Source: Schistosoma haematobium
Lineage: Eukaryota > Platyhelminthes > Trematoda > Strigeidida > Schistosomatidae
Reading direction: 5' to 3'
Assembly: GCF_000699445.3 (NCBI RefSeq)
Contig: NC_067200.1
Span: 15,506,510-15,570,509 of the forward strand
Length of the DNA stretch: 64,000 bases
This document shows positions 48,431 to 60,400 of this stretch, piece after piece; position 1 is the first letter of the stretch, and every line of letters starts with the position of its first letter. Made by a program: the position numbers and the translations under genes. The notes under the pieces were generated by a model. That model ran no database searches. It saw only the letters and a program-made list of their open reading frames with translations, and was not told the origin of the DNA.

Positions 48431-51400
48431 GTGACCGGCATTTCGGAAACTGCGTCTGCGAACTTCGGCCTCAGCTTCTATGGCAGCTAAAATCACTTTT
48501 TCTTCGTGTTTTACATGGGAACCAATTAGTCTTCAGCTAATATCTGCCTGTCTAAAATCCGTTGTCGGTCGACACTATCTTGAAATCATAAAACATCAGT
48601 ATATTTTTCCATTGTTGTAAACGGTTTGCTGTATAAACAGGGATACTCTTTCTAGATCCAAAAACTACTAGTAGAGGTTTGTGGTCTTTTAGCAACGTAA
48701 ACTGTCTGCCGAGTAACATCTTGTGAAACCTCTTCACAGCAAAGATAATGGAGAGGGCTTCCTTCTCTATCTGACTATAGTTCCTTCCTGTCGTTGTCAG
48801 TAATCATGCAGCATGGGCAACCGCTATCTTTGATCCATCTAAGTAGATATGTGAAGTCACTGCTCCAATTCCATAATTTGATTCATCTGCTGTGATCACA
48901 ATGGTAAGGGCTGGATCATAATGCTTAAGTAGGTTTAATGCTAGGAGCTGTTTTAGTTCTAGGAATGCTTGACATTCTGTTGACCTGATCTTTGTTAGTA
49001 AACATTTCAGCGGGGCACGCAGACGATGCAGGTCTGGAAAAACACAATAATGGTTAACCATTTCCAAGAAGGAACGTGAAGTGAATACATCTGTCGGTGG
49101 AGGCATGGTTTTGATCGCCTCGATATTCCCTGGATCAGGTTTTCTTCCATTTTTATCGACTAAAAATCACAGCACACTTGCTCTACGTACAAATCACCTT
49201 TCTCAGCATGTTATCTGAAAACATAATCTGCTGTCTCTGAAAACCATATCCACCTTCCCCAAGTCAACCTAGTCCGTACGCATGATAAATATATCATCCA
49301 GATAGGCCGCAGTACCAAGAATATTTTGCAACATAGTGTCCATAACTTGTTGAAAGATTGAAGGCACCGTCTTTACTCCAAAAGGAAATCTTATATCGGA
49401 ACAAACCTTTGTGTGTGTTTATAGTCAGGTAATGCTTGCTCTCTTCAGCTACTGGGATCCTAAATAAGCTTCTGATAAATACAATTTTGCGAAATACTCC
49501 CCCTCATTCAGTTTCGCAAATAAGTCTTCTGGTAAAGGCGAAGGGTACTGATGGGCTTCAAGTGCTTTGTTTAGGCATGCTCAATAAGGTCTCCACTGGT
49601 CCGTCAGTCCTCACTCGACTGCAAATATGAATAATGGGGGGATTTGCTAACTGTAGCTTTTCTAACAAGTCTAGACCCAGCAAATCTAGTCCTGGACGTT
49701 CTGTGAGATTTGATGTTGCTCTCGTCTTTTCATTTTCTTTTGAAACGACACAGCATACCTCTCCAACAATATTTAATTTCCCACCAGATGTACTGTGGGC
49801 TAACTCGGTTGTTGGAAGCACCGGGGTTTTTCCATCATTCTTCCAGGTTTTTCGGCTGATGAGTGTAATGTTAGAAGCAGGCGGGTGCTGTGACCGTCGA
49901 CCTTGATGGTTGCATATTTTCGTCGACTGTATTCTGTTTCCGTGTGTGCTACCGTTACTTGGCTGGTTGAAGTGTGCGGTTTATGTCTCCTGGAATAAAA
50001 TCGCGGTAAGCGACGACGATACATTTTCCTTTTACAGCAGGATCCCTTATGTCCTTTATGCTGACATTTAGTGCAACGGTAGTTTTTATATGGACAAAAC
50101 TTCTTGTAATGCCATTCACTGCATAACCAGCACGAGGATGGGGGCAGTTTGTTTGGGCTGTCCTTCTTTCATGATTTTCTACCAAGAAAACTCCATTTGT
50201 CAATGGTCAATAATCACCAGTTTGTTGATGACTAGTTTTTTTCAGTCGAATTCGGGTGATGATAAGGAAGATCTTAATGTTAACTTTAAAGTCAGTTTAT
50301 TGAATGATCAAAGTTAAATCAAACTCCTAGTCGGTTTCCTCACTCTTGTAGTACCGCGTTGGAATATATTCGTACTTAACTGTGTGATGCTATTTTGGAC
50401 TTTTTTCTAAAATCATTTGACATCATTGAATCTTAATCCAGTCATTATTATTACTTTTTTCCTCTCCTTTTTTATATCTCAGTCAACACATATATCAGTT
50501 TTGCCATTCGAACTGCTTTTGAGAATAATTCGATGGACCATTGGCAGCCATCTAAATATACGTGTTCTAGGCGTTTTATCTTGTGTAAGTTTTTGAAAAG
50601 TCTATTTTCATCATTGTAAAAATATCACTTAACCATTCTAAGTCCCTTTGATAAATTTCGATAATGCATTAAGAAGACAGAGGTTATCAGAATTATGTGA
50701 TATATTTGTGCAACACATCTCGAACAATCTGATCACATATATACTTTTTAGGACATTTTTATATGAAAACTAAATGGTCAACTAGATAGGTTTAAAGGTA
50801 AGCCTTAACAAAAAAATAAGGTGCACAAAAACAATGTGGTTGAGACTGGTCATAAGGTTGATATCAAGTCAGCATTTGTAGTGTTGTACAAAAGCCTTAG
50901 CTATACGTAAACTGAAACCCCCTTTATATGTTCAAAAACAATTTGGTCTTAACCTTAACCTACCCTGAAAATATTGATTTATTATACAGGATGATTATCA
51001 TATTGTTTTTGTGTACTTTATTTTTCTTAGTTACGGCTTACCTTTAACCTGCCTACTTGACCATTTGCCCCCAAATACCCTGGTACGGCCGAGAGTGGGG
51101 AGAGTCCGCTCTCCCTCTCGAAATGCTCTCACATGGCCACGCGTATATAGCCTCTGCCAGGGAAGTCCTACTCATTGCCTTCTCGTGGCAGGGGTGTTGT
51201 TTACGAAATTGAGAGGACGAAAAGCGAATGTCCGGCGCTTTAACCGGGATGGTGGACATGGAGAGTCCATTTAGGGGAGTTGGGAAACCCTTATTCCAAA
51301 CCAATGGTGCACATGGGCTCCAGTATCCTGAAGGAACAAATGATGTTTGAACCAATCGTTGGTCACCGGATACCATAGGACTGCATCTCCTTACGATACT

Positions 51401-54400
51401 CCACTGCCTTGTGAATCAGACCTTCAGGTCGACGGCTCCGAGTGTGGCCCCTTAAGAAAACCACCCGCTTCGGTCTGGGCACCAGGGGAGTATCATAGCC
51501 CTCACAAATATCAAGTGAGATTTGTATGGCGCTTATGTATTTGGTGCCCCCTTGCACTAATATCTATGTGTTAAAATAAATAATAGTTGACCACTTCGTT
51601 TTCATATAAAAATGTCTTAACAGGTACATGTGTTATCAGATTGTTCGGAATGTATTACATAATTCTGATAACCTTTACTCATTGCATTATCGAATTTCAT
51701 GCAGTCCATTAAACAGGGAAAAGAGACATAAACAACATACCGAACAGTAACTAGAGCATAGGAAAAATGAGTCAACGAACTTTATATCGTTCATGGTAAA
51801 CATAAAATTATGATCGGTGAATAAACGAAGCATAGCCATACAAGGGCAAAGAAAGCTAATATGGTAGTGGGCGTTTCCTGTCGTCATTGCTGGGTTCGTT
51901 TATTGATCACACTTCATAAGATATTGAAATTAGTTAAGGTTATCAAGGCCGGTGTTAATGGAATTTAACAGCAGATAGTTGGCTTACTTAGTGGATTCTA
52001 TAACAAGAATGACTAAATATTTAAAGTTCCCATAATCTCACTTGTGGAATAAGATACATTTACAGGTGCTAGAACATTTAATGCATTTTCAGAGGAGCAG
52101 TATGCTTCAATGCAGCAAACAAACGATGGGAGTAATTTTATCTTACGGATGGATTATGGCAGATTATTCCAGAGCCTGTAAATTTTACATGTTAAGTAAT
52201 TCATATAGAAAGATGATTTAATGTGGATTTGTTTCACTAATGACAAGGAGTTGCAGATGTAACTAGAAGTTTCTGCATATTGAATTACTCGATTGGATGT
52301 AAAGGGATAGTCTATTAAGTATTTTGAAGAAACATATGTTTAGTTTGAGTCTCCTTTTCCATAATGAGTCGAACCCAAGTTTATTACATCTGGAATTAAG
52401 ATTCAAGTTACAACCAGTTCCAAGAATTCCAGGAGTAAATCATTTATGTACTAAATCCAACCTTATTTTTGTCTTTTGTGTGCACACTACTAAAAATGAA
52501 CATGCAATATTCTAGGAGTGGTCGAACACGAACTTTGTACAACAAGATACGTGACTCGTTGTTATAAAGGTTCCGAGTTATGTAACCCATAGAAAGTTGA
52601 GACAAGGAGGTTTGTTTCAATACCTGTCCTGTAAACGACAAATCGCAGGAGTCCCAAGTCTACTACTGTATGTAACTTAGATAACACCTCACAATTTATG
52701 GTAAGATCCGAGTCGAGTGATGTATTACCGAAGTATATACATCCACATTTAGTTGTGTTAAGCTCCAGCTCCCATTTTAAGCACCATTGCGCTACCTTGT
52801 TAAGCCCCATGTTTATACAATTTTGCATATTCTTCAGCTCAGGTAAAGAAAATGAATGCACTACTTTAAAATCATCTGCTTACAGAAGGGGCTTACCCGC
52901 ACAAATACATCCACAACTATCATTGATATAAACTAAAAAAGAGAAAGGGTCTAAGACACTGCTTTGTGTTACACCACTTCTGGCAGGGTCAGCGTCCGAC
53001 AAGGAAGAGTTAATTTTAACTATTTGATATCGGTGGCTGAAAAAGGAACCAATCCAAGCGAGCGGAGTGTTTTGGACCCCGTAACATGCGATTTTATCTA
53101 TAAGACGTTGGTGGCTAACCATGTCGATAAGTTTCATAAGTTAAAAAAAGGTGTAGAGTGTAAAAAAACGAGAACGTCCTTATCTGTGTTTTGTATTTTA
53201 GAGTTGACTGGACTGTGGTTCAGTGTCGGTGTTTGGTCATATGGGTTACAGCTTGAACAAACTAATGGTAGAGGGATCAAGGGTTTTTGAAGGCCAAAAA
53301 ATCTTTATTTTGATGAGGTAGACTTATTTGCTGAAGTTGACTTGGCAGACAGTCGCGAAATTCACGTACTCGTTGGGGTTCAGTTAATAGTGCGTAACCT
53401 ATTAGTCCGTCTTGTCTATCGTGGAAGTGATGAGAAAAGTTATATCTTGCAGATTCAGTACATAAAAGTTTCGGAGTAATCCTGAAACATAATGGTTCCT
53501 TGAAGTCTGTCTGATATTAGGCCTGCTTACACAATGGTTGTGGTGCCCGTTTTGTGCGTCGTTTGCGCTGTCTCCACATAACCACCCCTATGAGTAGTAG
53601 AGTAAAACAGGATGTCGGAAATATATTTTTGTATGGTGGAGCAATTGTAATATTTTTGGTATTACTTTTGGAACCAGACAGTTTTATACAGACTTTCTTC
53701 CTACGTGGTATAGACTTTAATTTTAACAGTATTTTGAAGAGCTTTTACGTTAGAACTAGGTATTTGGGTACGCACTTCTAATGTTAGACTAGGAGATATC
53801 AGATTAAAATCTACATTGGGTATATATTGGTTATCTGAGGTCACTACGGGCATAAGTGGTAAGTTAGCAATCTTCAGAATGTTGGTTGACATGAGATAGG
53901 TTATTTTCATCATTGGGTCCTGCTGCTGAGGCAACGGGATTCAGTGTAATCTCTACATCGTTTTTTTTTCATTTAAGGTGCGCTTTTGCGTAAGTTTTTG
54001 ATTGGTGGTTTTATCTGAGACTATACGAGCGTTCCTAAACTTCGTAAGCGCACAGATTAACCCTTCAGATTCCTCCAGCTGTTCAGTTAATAAACGTGAA
54101 TCAAATCTAAACAAGATAGGACACAAGAACTTCTAGTGCTTCTTATTAAGGCGAATACGTTGACACCAACTATCTTGAAAGTCGTAATAATTATAATCAC
54201 CTTTATTATAATTATTACTATTTAAGTGCTCAAATAATCTTTGTGTATAAGTGCTGGGATGTAAATCTTTTTTTCTAATGTTCGTAACACAACCTAAGAA
54301 ATACCACAAACGGGTATAAAACAGAATCGTGAAATTCCACCATAATTTCGTTCCAGTTACCTGACAAACTCAACTTTGCCATATAATCAGCATTAATAAC

Positions 54401-57400
54401 TCCAATAGGCGAATCATATTTCTCAATCACAATTGTATCTGAATGTTCGATTTTCATTGCAGATTATAACTCATCCAGGTATGTGTTGGTAAAAATAACC
54501 TGTTACATAAAGCACTTTACATCCAACCTTGTGTGCTCCAACCTATTTAATTGCATACTGTTTAAACCTAGTCTTTATTATTTTTTAACTTCTTCCGTCT
54601 TTATTACTTCTTTTTTGAATTATCAACAGGTATGTCGTGGTTTCTATCTGTTGGCTAATGATAATTCAATATGGAGAGATATTTGTTTCAAATTATGGCC
54701 AGTATGGCTAACATATGACAATAATAATATCGGTTGTAATAATCAACTTAATTATTTATCCTCAATGAATTACACTTCATGGCGTGAAATGGCTATTTAT
54801 CGACCACAAGTTTTATATCATGGTATGATTTGTCTGTCTGGGGTCTTTCGTTTTCTTTTTGAATTGGACTTAGCTTATATAAACCTCACATATATTCCTT
54901 CCATCGAACATTTACCAGATCCTAATATTATTGTTCAACATTTTTAAATATTAATAGTTCGTGCAATTCTTCCGCTTGTTAGTCTGTTAAGGAGTCTGGT
55001 TAGACGTCATCATTACGATTACACTACTTCATTTTACACAATTACTAGTTGTAGCAAGCAGACTTAAATCGGCTGTTCATACTAATTTATTTTTTGAGAA
55101 AATGAATTTATTATTATACAATCTTACAATATACACTACAGACCAGATGTAATGAACAAGAACACAAGTGGGGAAAATTGAATGTATTTGAATACAAAAT
55201 TGCAGAATCTCTTAGTAAAATCTGAGATCCATACAATAAATACTTCATTTGCAAAATGTCAATCAATTGTCTCAGACTTGATTGTTCCTTCGGTTCCAAA
55301 CTAGTCATTCTCTGTTCTCGTTCTCTTCTCTTCGATCTTCTTAACCATCTGCTGCCAGGTATTTCACTTTCCATTGATGATACATACTAATTATATATAT
55401 CGACATCAGTAGCACACACCACACAGGAACAGTAATACTGCTGGATATTAGTTACTAAACAGAAAAGCAAATGAGAGGTTTTCATACTTAAATTGCTTAG
55501 TGTATCTTTTATAGCAAATATGTAGCGTCTATCTTTTCAAAATGTATAAAATGTTGCAGTTATTCCATTCATCCTCCCCCAACTTTATCTGTCTAAACCT
55601 GTTTAGGTTTTTGTTTACACTAATGGCAATTTCATGAACTTACGATTCATAATTAATATTATATGTGTTCATATATTCAGTCACTAATCGTGTATTTTTT
55701 TTTAAAAAAATGCCTCACACTTTTAACAACTTTATCAGAATTGTTCAGTCTAAAATAAACCACACACTTTCTAATAGTATACTGTCTTTCACTATTACTT
55801 ACTTACGCCTGTTACTCCTCGTGAAGGAGCATAGGCCGCTCACCAGCATTCTCTATCCAACCCTGTCCTGGGCAATCCTTTCTAGCTCCGTCCAGTTGTA
55901 ATTCATCGTTTTCATATCTGCTTCTATTATCCGACGCAATGTGTTCTTTGGCCTTCCTCTTTTTCGCTTCCCTTCAGGATTCCAAGTTAGGGCTTGCCTC
56001 GTGATGCAGTTTGACGATTTGCGTAATGTATGTCCTATCCATTTCCATCGTGTTTTCCTAATTTCTTCTTCAGCTGGAAGTTGGTTTGTTCTCTCCCATA
56101 GAAGGCTATTGCTGATGCTATCCGGCCAATGGATGTTGAGTATCTTGCGTAGACAGCTATTTATAAATACTTGTACTTTCTTGATTGTGGTTGTTGTAGT
56201 TCTCCAAGTTTCAGCTCCATACAGTAGAACTGCCTTGACGTTCGTATTGAAGATTCTCACTTTGATATTGGTTGAAAGTTGTTTTGAGTTCCATATGTTC
56301 TTCAATTGTAGGAATGCGACCCTTGCTTTGCCGATCCTCGCCTTTACGTCTGCATCTGGACCTCCTTGTTGATCGATGATGCTTCCTAGGTATGTGAAGG
56401 ACTCTACATCTTCCAGAGTTTCGCCATCAAGAGTGATTGGATTGCTGTTTTCCGTTTGAATTTGAGGACCTTGGTTTTCCCTTTGTGTATGCTGAGGCCT
56501 ACTGATGCAGAGACTGCTGCTACACTGGCTGTCTTCATCTGCATCTGTTCGTGTGTACGTGATAGGAGGGCTAGGTCATCTGCGAAGTCCAAATCGTCTA
56601 ATTGATTCTGAGCTGTCCATTGTATTTCGTGTTTTCCTTCAGATGTCGAGGTCTTCATAATCCAGTCGACCACCAGAAGAAAGAGGAAGGGAGAGAGTAA
56701 ACAGCCTTGTCTGACTCCGGTCCTTACTTGGAATGCATCTGTCAGCTGTCCTCCATGCACTACTTTGCACTGTAGTCCGTCGTATGAGTTCCGGATAATA
56801 TTGACAATCTTCTCAGGAACTCCGTAGTGTCGAAGAAGTTTCCATAATGTCCTCCTATCTACACTGTCAAATGCCTTTTCATAATCAATGAAGTTGATGT
56901 ACAGTAACGAGTTCCACTCAATTGATTGTTCGGCGATGATCCGTGGTGTCGCAATTCGGTCTGTGTACGACCGATGCTTACGGAATCCAGCTTGTTGATC
57001 TCGAAGTTGGGCGTCTACTGCATCCTTCATCCGGTTCAGCAACACTCTGTTGACGACTTTCCCTGGTATTGACAGTAGTGTAATGCCTCTGTAGTTTTCA
57101 CATCTGCTCAGATCTCCTTTCTTTGGAATCTTGACGAGGTGTCCTTCTTTCCAGTCCATCGGCACTTGTTCCTCCTCCCAAATCTTTTTGAATAGAAGGT
57201 GGAGCATGTTTGTAGTTACTTTGATATCTGATTTTAGTGCTTCAGCTGGTATGTTGTCGGGTCCTGCTGCTTTCCCGTTCTTGATTTGTCTGACGGCCAT
57301 TCTAATTTCTTCCGTCGTTGATGGGTTGACATCTATAGGAAGACCTGTGTGCGCTGCTTCGATGTCCGGTGGATTCATTGGAGCCGGCCTATTCAGGAGT

Positions 57401-60400
57401 TCCTCGAAATATTCTACCCATCTGTTCCGCTGTTGTTGAATTTCAGTGATTGGCCTGCCTTCTTTGTCCTTGAACGGCCTCTCTGGTTTACTGTATTTCC
57501 CTGCTAGTTTCTTCGTTGTATCGTGAAGCTGTTTCATATTTCCTTCCCTTGCAGCTTTTTCTGCCGTCGTTGCTAGTTCTTCCACGTATTTCTTCTTGTC
57601 GGCTCTAATGCTCCTCTTCACTTGTTTGTTTGCTTCTATGTATTCAGCTTGTGCTTGGACTTTCTCTGCTCGTGTTCGGCTGTTGTCAATTGCTGCCTTC
57701 TTGTTCTTCCTTTCTTTGATCTTGTCCAGTGTTTCTGTAGAGATCCATTCTTTATAATGGTGTTTCTTTAGGCCCAGAACCTCTTGACACGTTGAAGTCA
57801 ATGTTTCTTTGATGCCTTTCTAGTTGTTCTCCATAGTAGTTTCTTCTTTCTTCAGTAGATCATGTAAGGCTTGGAACTTGTTGTTGAGAGTTATCTTGAA
57901 TTCGTCGAGTCTTTTAGTATCTCGAAGGAAGGCTGTATTGAACATTTGTAGTGCTGTTTGTCCACTTGTCCAGTTCTTTTTTAGCTTCAGTTTTAAATTG
58001 GCTACAACTAGGTGGTGATCTGAAGCTACGTCAGCACCTCTCCTGGTTCTCACATCTTCCATTGTCCTTCGGAATTTTTTGTTGATGCAAATATGATCTA
58101 TTTGGTTCTCTGTGGTGTGGTCCGGTGAGATCCATGTAGCCTTGTGTATACGCTTGTGTGGAAATATTGTGCCTCCTATGACCAATTTGTTAAATGCACA
58201 TAGATTTACAAATCTTTCTCCATTTTCGTTTCTTTCTCCCAGTCCATGTCGTCCCATAATATTTTCATATCCAGTGTTGTCTATTCCGACTTTGGCATTT
58301 AGATCTCCCATCAGAATAGTTAGGTCCTTCCTTGGGCATTTCTCAATGATTGACTGTAGCCGCTCGTAGAACTGATCTTTAATTTCGTCGTTGCTATCAT
58401 TAGTGGGTGCATAACATTGGATAATATTCATTAAGATCCCCTCCTTTGTATTGAATGATGCTTTGATGATTCTGGATCCGTGAGATTCCCATCCTACAAG
58501 TGCATTTCATGCTACTTTGGACAGCATAAGAGCGACTGTCTGAGTGTGTGGAGCATTATCCTCTTCGTGACCGGACTATAGCAGCATCTCTCCCGTAGCT
58601 AGCCTTTTCTGTCCAGCTTGGGTCCAGTGGGTTTCGCTGATTCCCCAGTACTGCTAAGTTGTATCTCCTCATTTCCGTTGTTATTTGACTTGTCTTCCCG
58701 GTTTCCCACATTGTTCGAACGTTCCATGTACCTATAAAAATTTTTGCTCTGGTTGTTAGAAGGGGCATCGGCCTCGTGGCTTCCGAAGGAACTCGGCTTT
58801 CACCATGAAGCGTCATAATTCTTCTAAAGGAAGACCTTCTAACTCCCAGGGCAGAGTTAAAATGGTTTGGATTATTTTTTCTGGTAAGCGTTTTTTAGCG
58901 AGTTAGTTTTCTACGGGATGGGGACGCTAACCCCATGCCCAACCCTCCTCCTTTACCCGGGCTTGGGACCGGCAGTAACTCTGGAAGAGCTATAGGCGGA
59001 GTTGTCTTTCACTATGATTAGTATTATTCTCTGTCTATTTTGTAACATCCAAGTCACGCATGTTAGTCTCTGTATTCTATAATCACCTTCAAAAAGTATT
59101 CTTTTTCACCAATTTCAGCATGAGTATCTAAGCCTTATCGTTGTAATAAGTTAAATATGACTCAGAACCGCATATATAGACCACTTGTGCCTGCTAACCG
59201 AGTTCAAACTACTACTATTATTGCTATTCATCACCATAATTTCAAAATTATTTAGATTTATTAAGCAGTTGTACAGCGAATGTGACAAATTTAATATTCT
59301 CCAACCTTTTGAATTACGAGTAGCCTTAATTCCTTAATCCAAATAGTAATATGCAAATTAATTAAACAAACTCTACTGATAAACTAATCTTCATCAATGA
59401 AATATTCCGCTAGTTTAAATCTAAAAATTGTCCCATATACACTAATAAAGTGTATTACTCCCTGATACCAGCCTTCATTCGATTCACATAGTATACATAG
59501 TAAACACTTTATAGTTTGCCTTGTAACATTTCTTTACATTTGTCCGTACTGTATTTCTTGCAGTAAAACTGCAATTAAATGTCAGTGAAAATCTGATATT
59601 TTGTCTCTTTTCTCCTCTTTTAATGTTATGTTTTCCGAGGATGTTATCTTTGTCGTGTAACCTATGTTAGAACAGGAGAACCGGAAATAGGCTCTTCTTA
59701 TAAACCTGTATTTAAAGTTGTCTATTATCGTGGTATACGTTTTCATGTTTCATCAAATCAAATCAGCATGTTCACTGCGCCATTAGATCCATCTTCAATT
59801 GTGGCAGTTTTAAGTAAATCACATCAGTCCTTGTCATCATCTGTGGATGTCAGTTTAGTTGGAAATAATAACAATAATAATTCCAATTCCGAAGCAGTTA
59901 TGAAAACAGCTGTTTCTGGTACATTATTGAAGGGAACGTATGAATGGTATGATCATGATTCTGTAAGTTGACTATCATTATTCTTATTACCGGGATAAAT
60001 CAACAATGGTTATCTGTTATTCTATTGTTGTGGGACAACTCTGAGTTGTAGTGAGGTGGTGACAGCTGATCCAACGAAAATATCCTAAAGAAGGACGTAA
60101 TCACATAGTTTCCGTCTTCGCTATCATACATGGAAAGCTTACCGTTGTCAGTGTAACCTGCTAACCAAGTACATGCGTGTATGCCCTCGTCTTTAAGCCA
60201 CAAGGTTTTTATGAGGACTACTGATACTAATTGTCTGTCCAAATCAATGTTGATGGAGCATGGTTCGAACGTCTTATCAATAGTAAATCGAATGCTTTAG
60301 CCGTCAAATCACTTCATTCCTACTGTAAACACGTTTATGCTGATAGAGTAATTTCTAGTCTCGTCAAGTTCGTCCTCACCTATTCAAGAAATCACTACTC

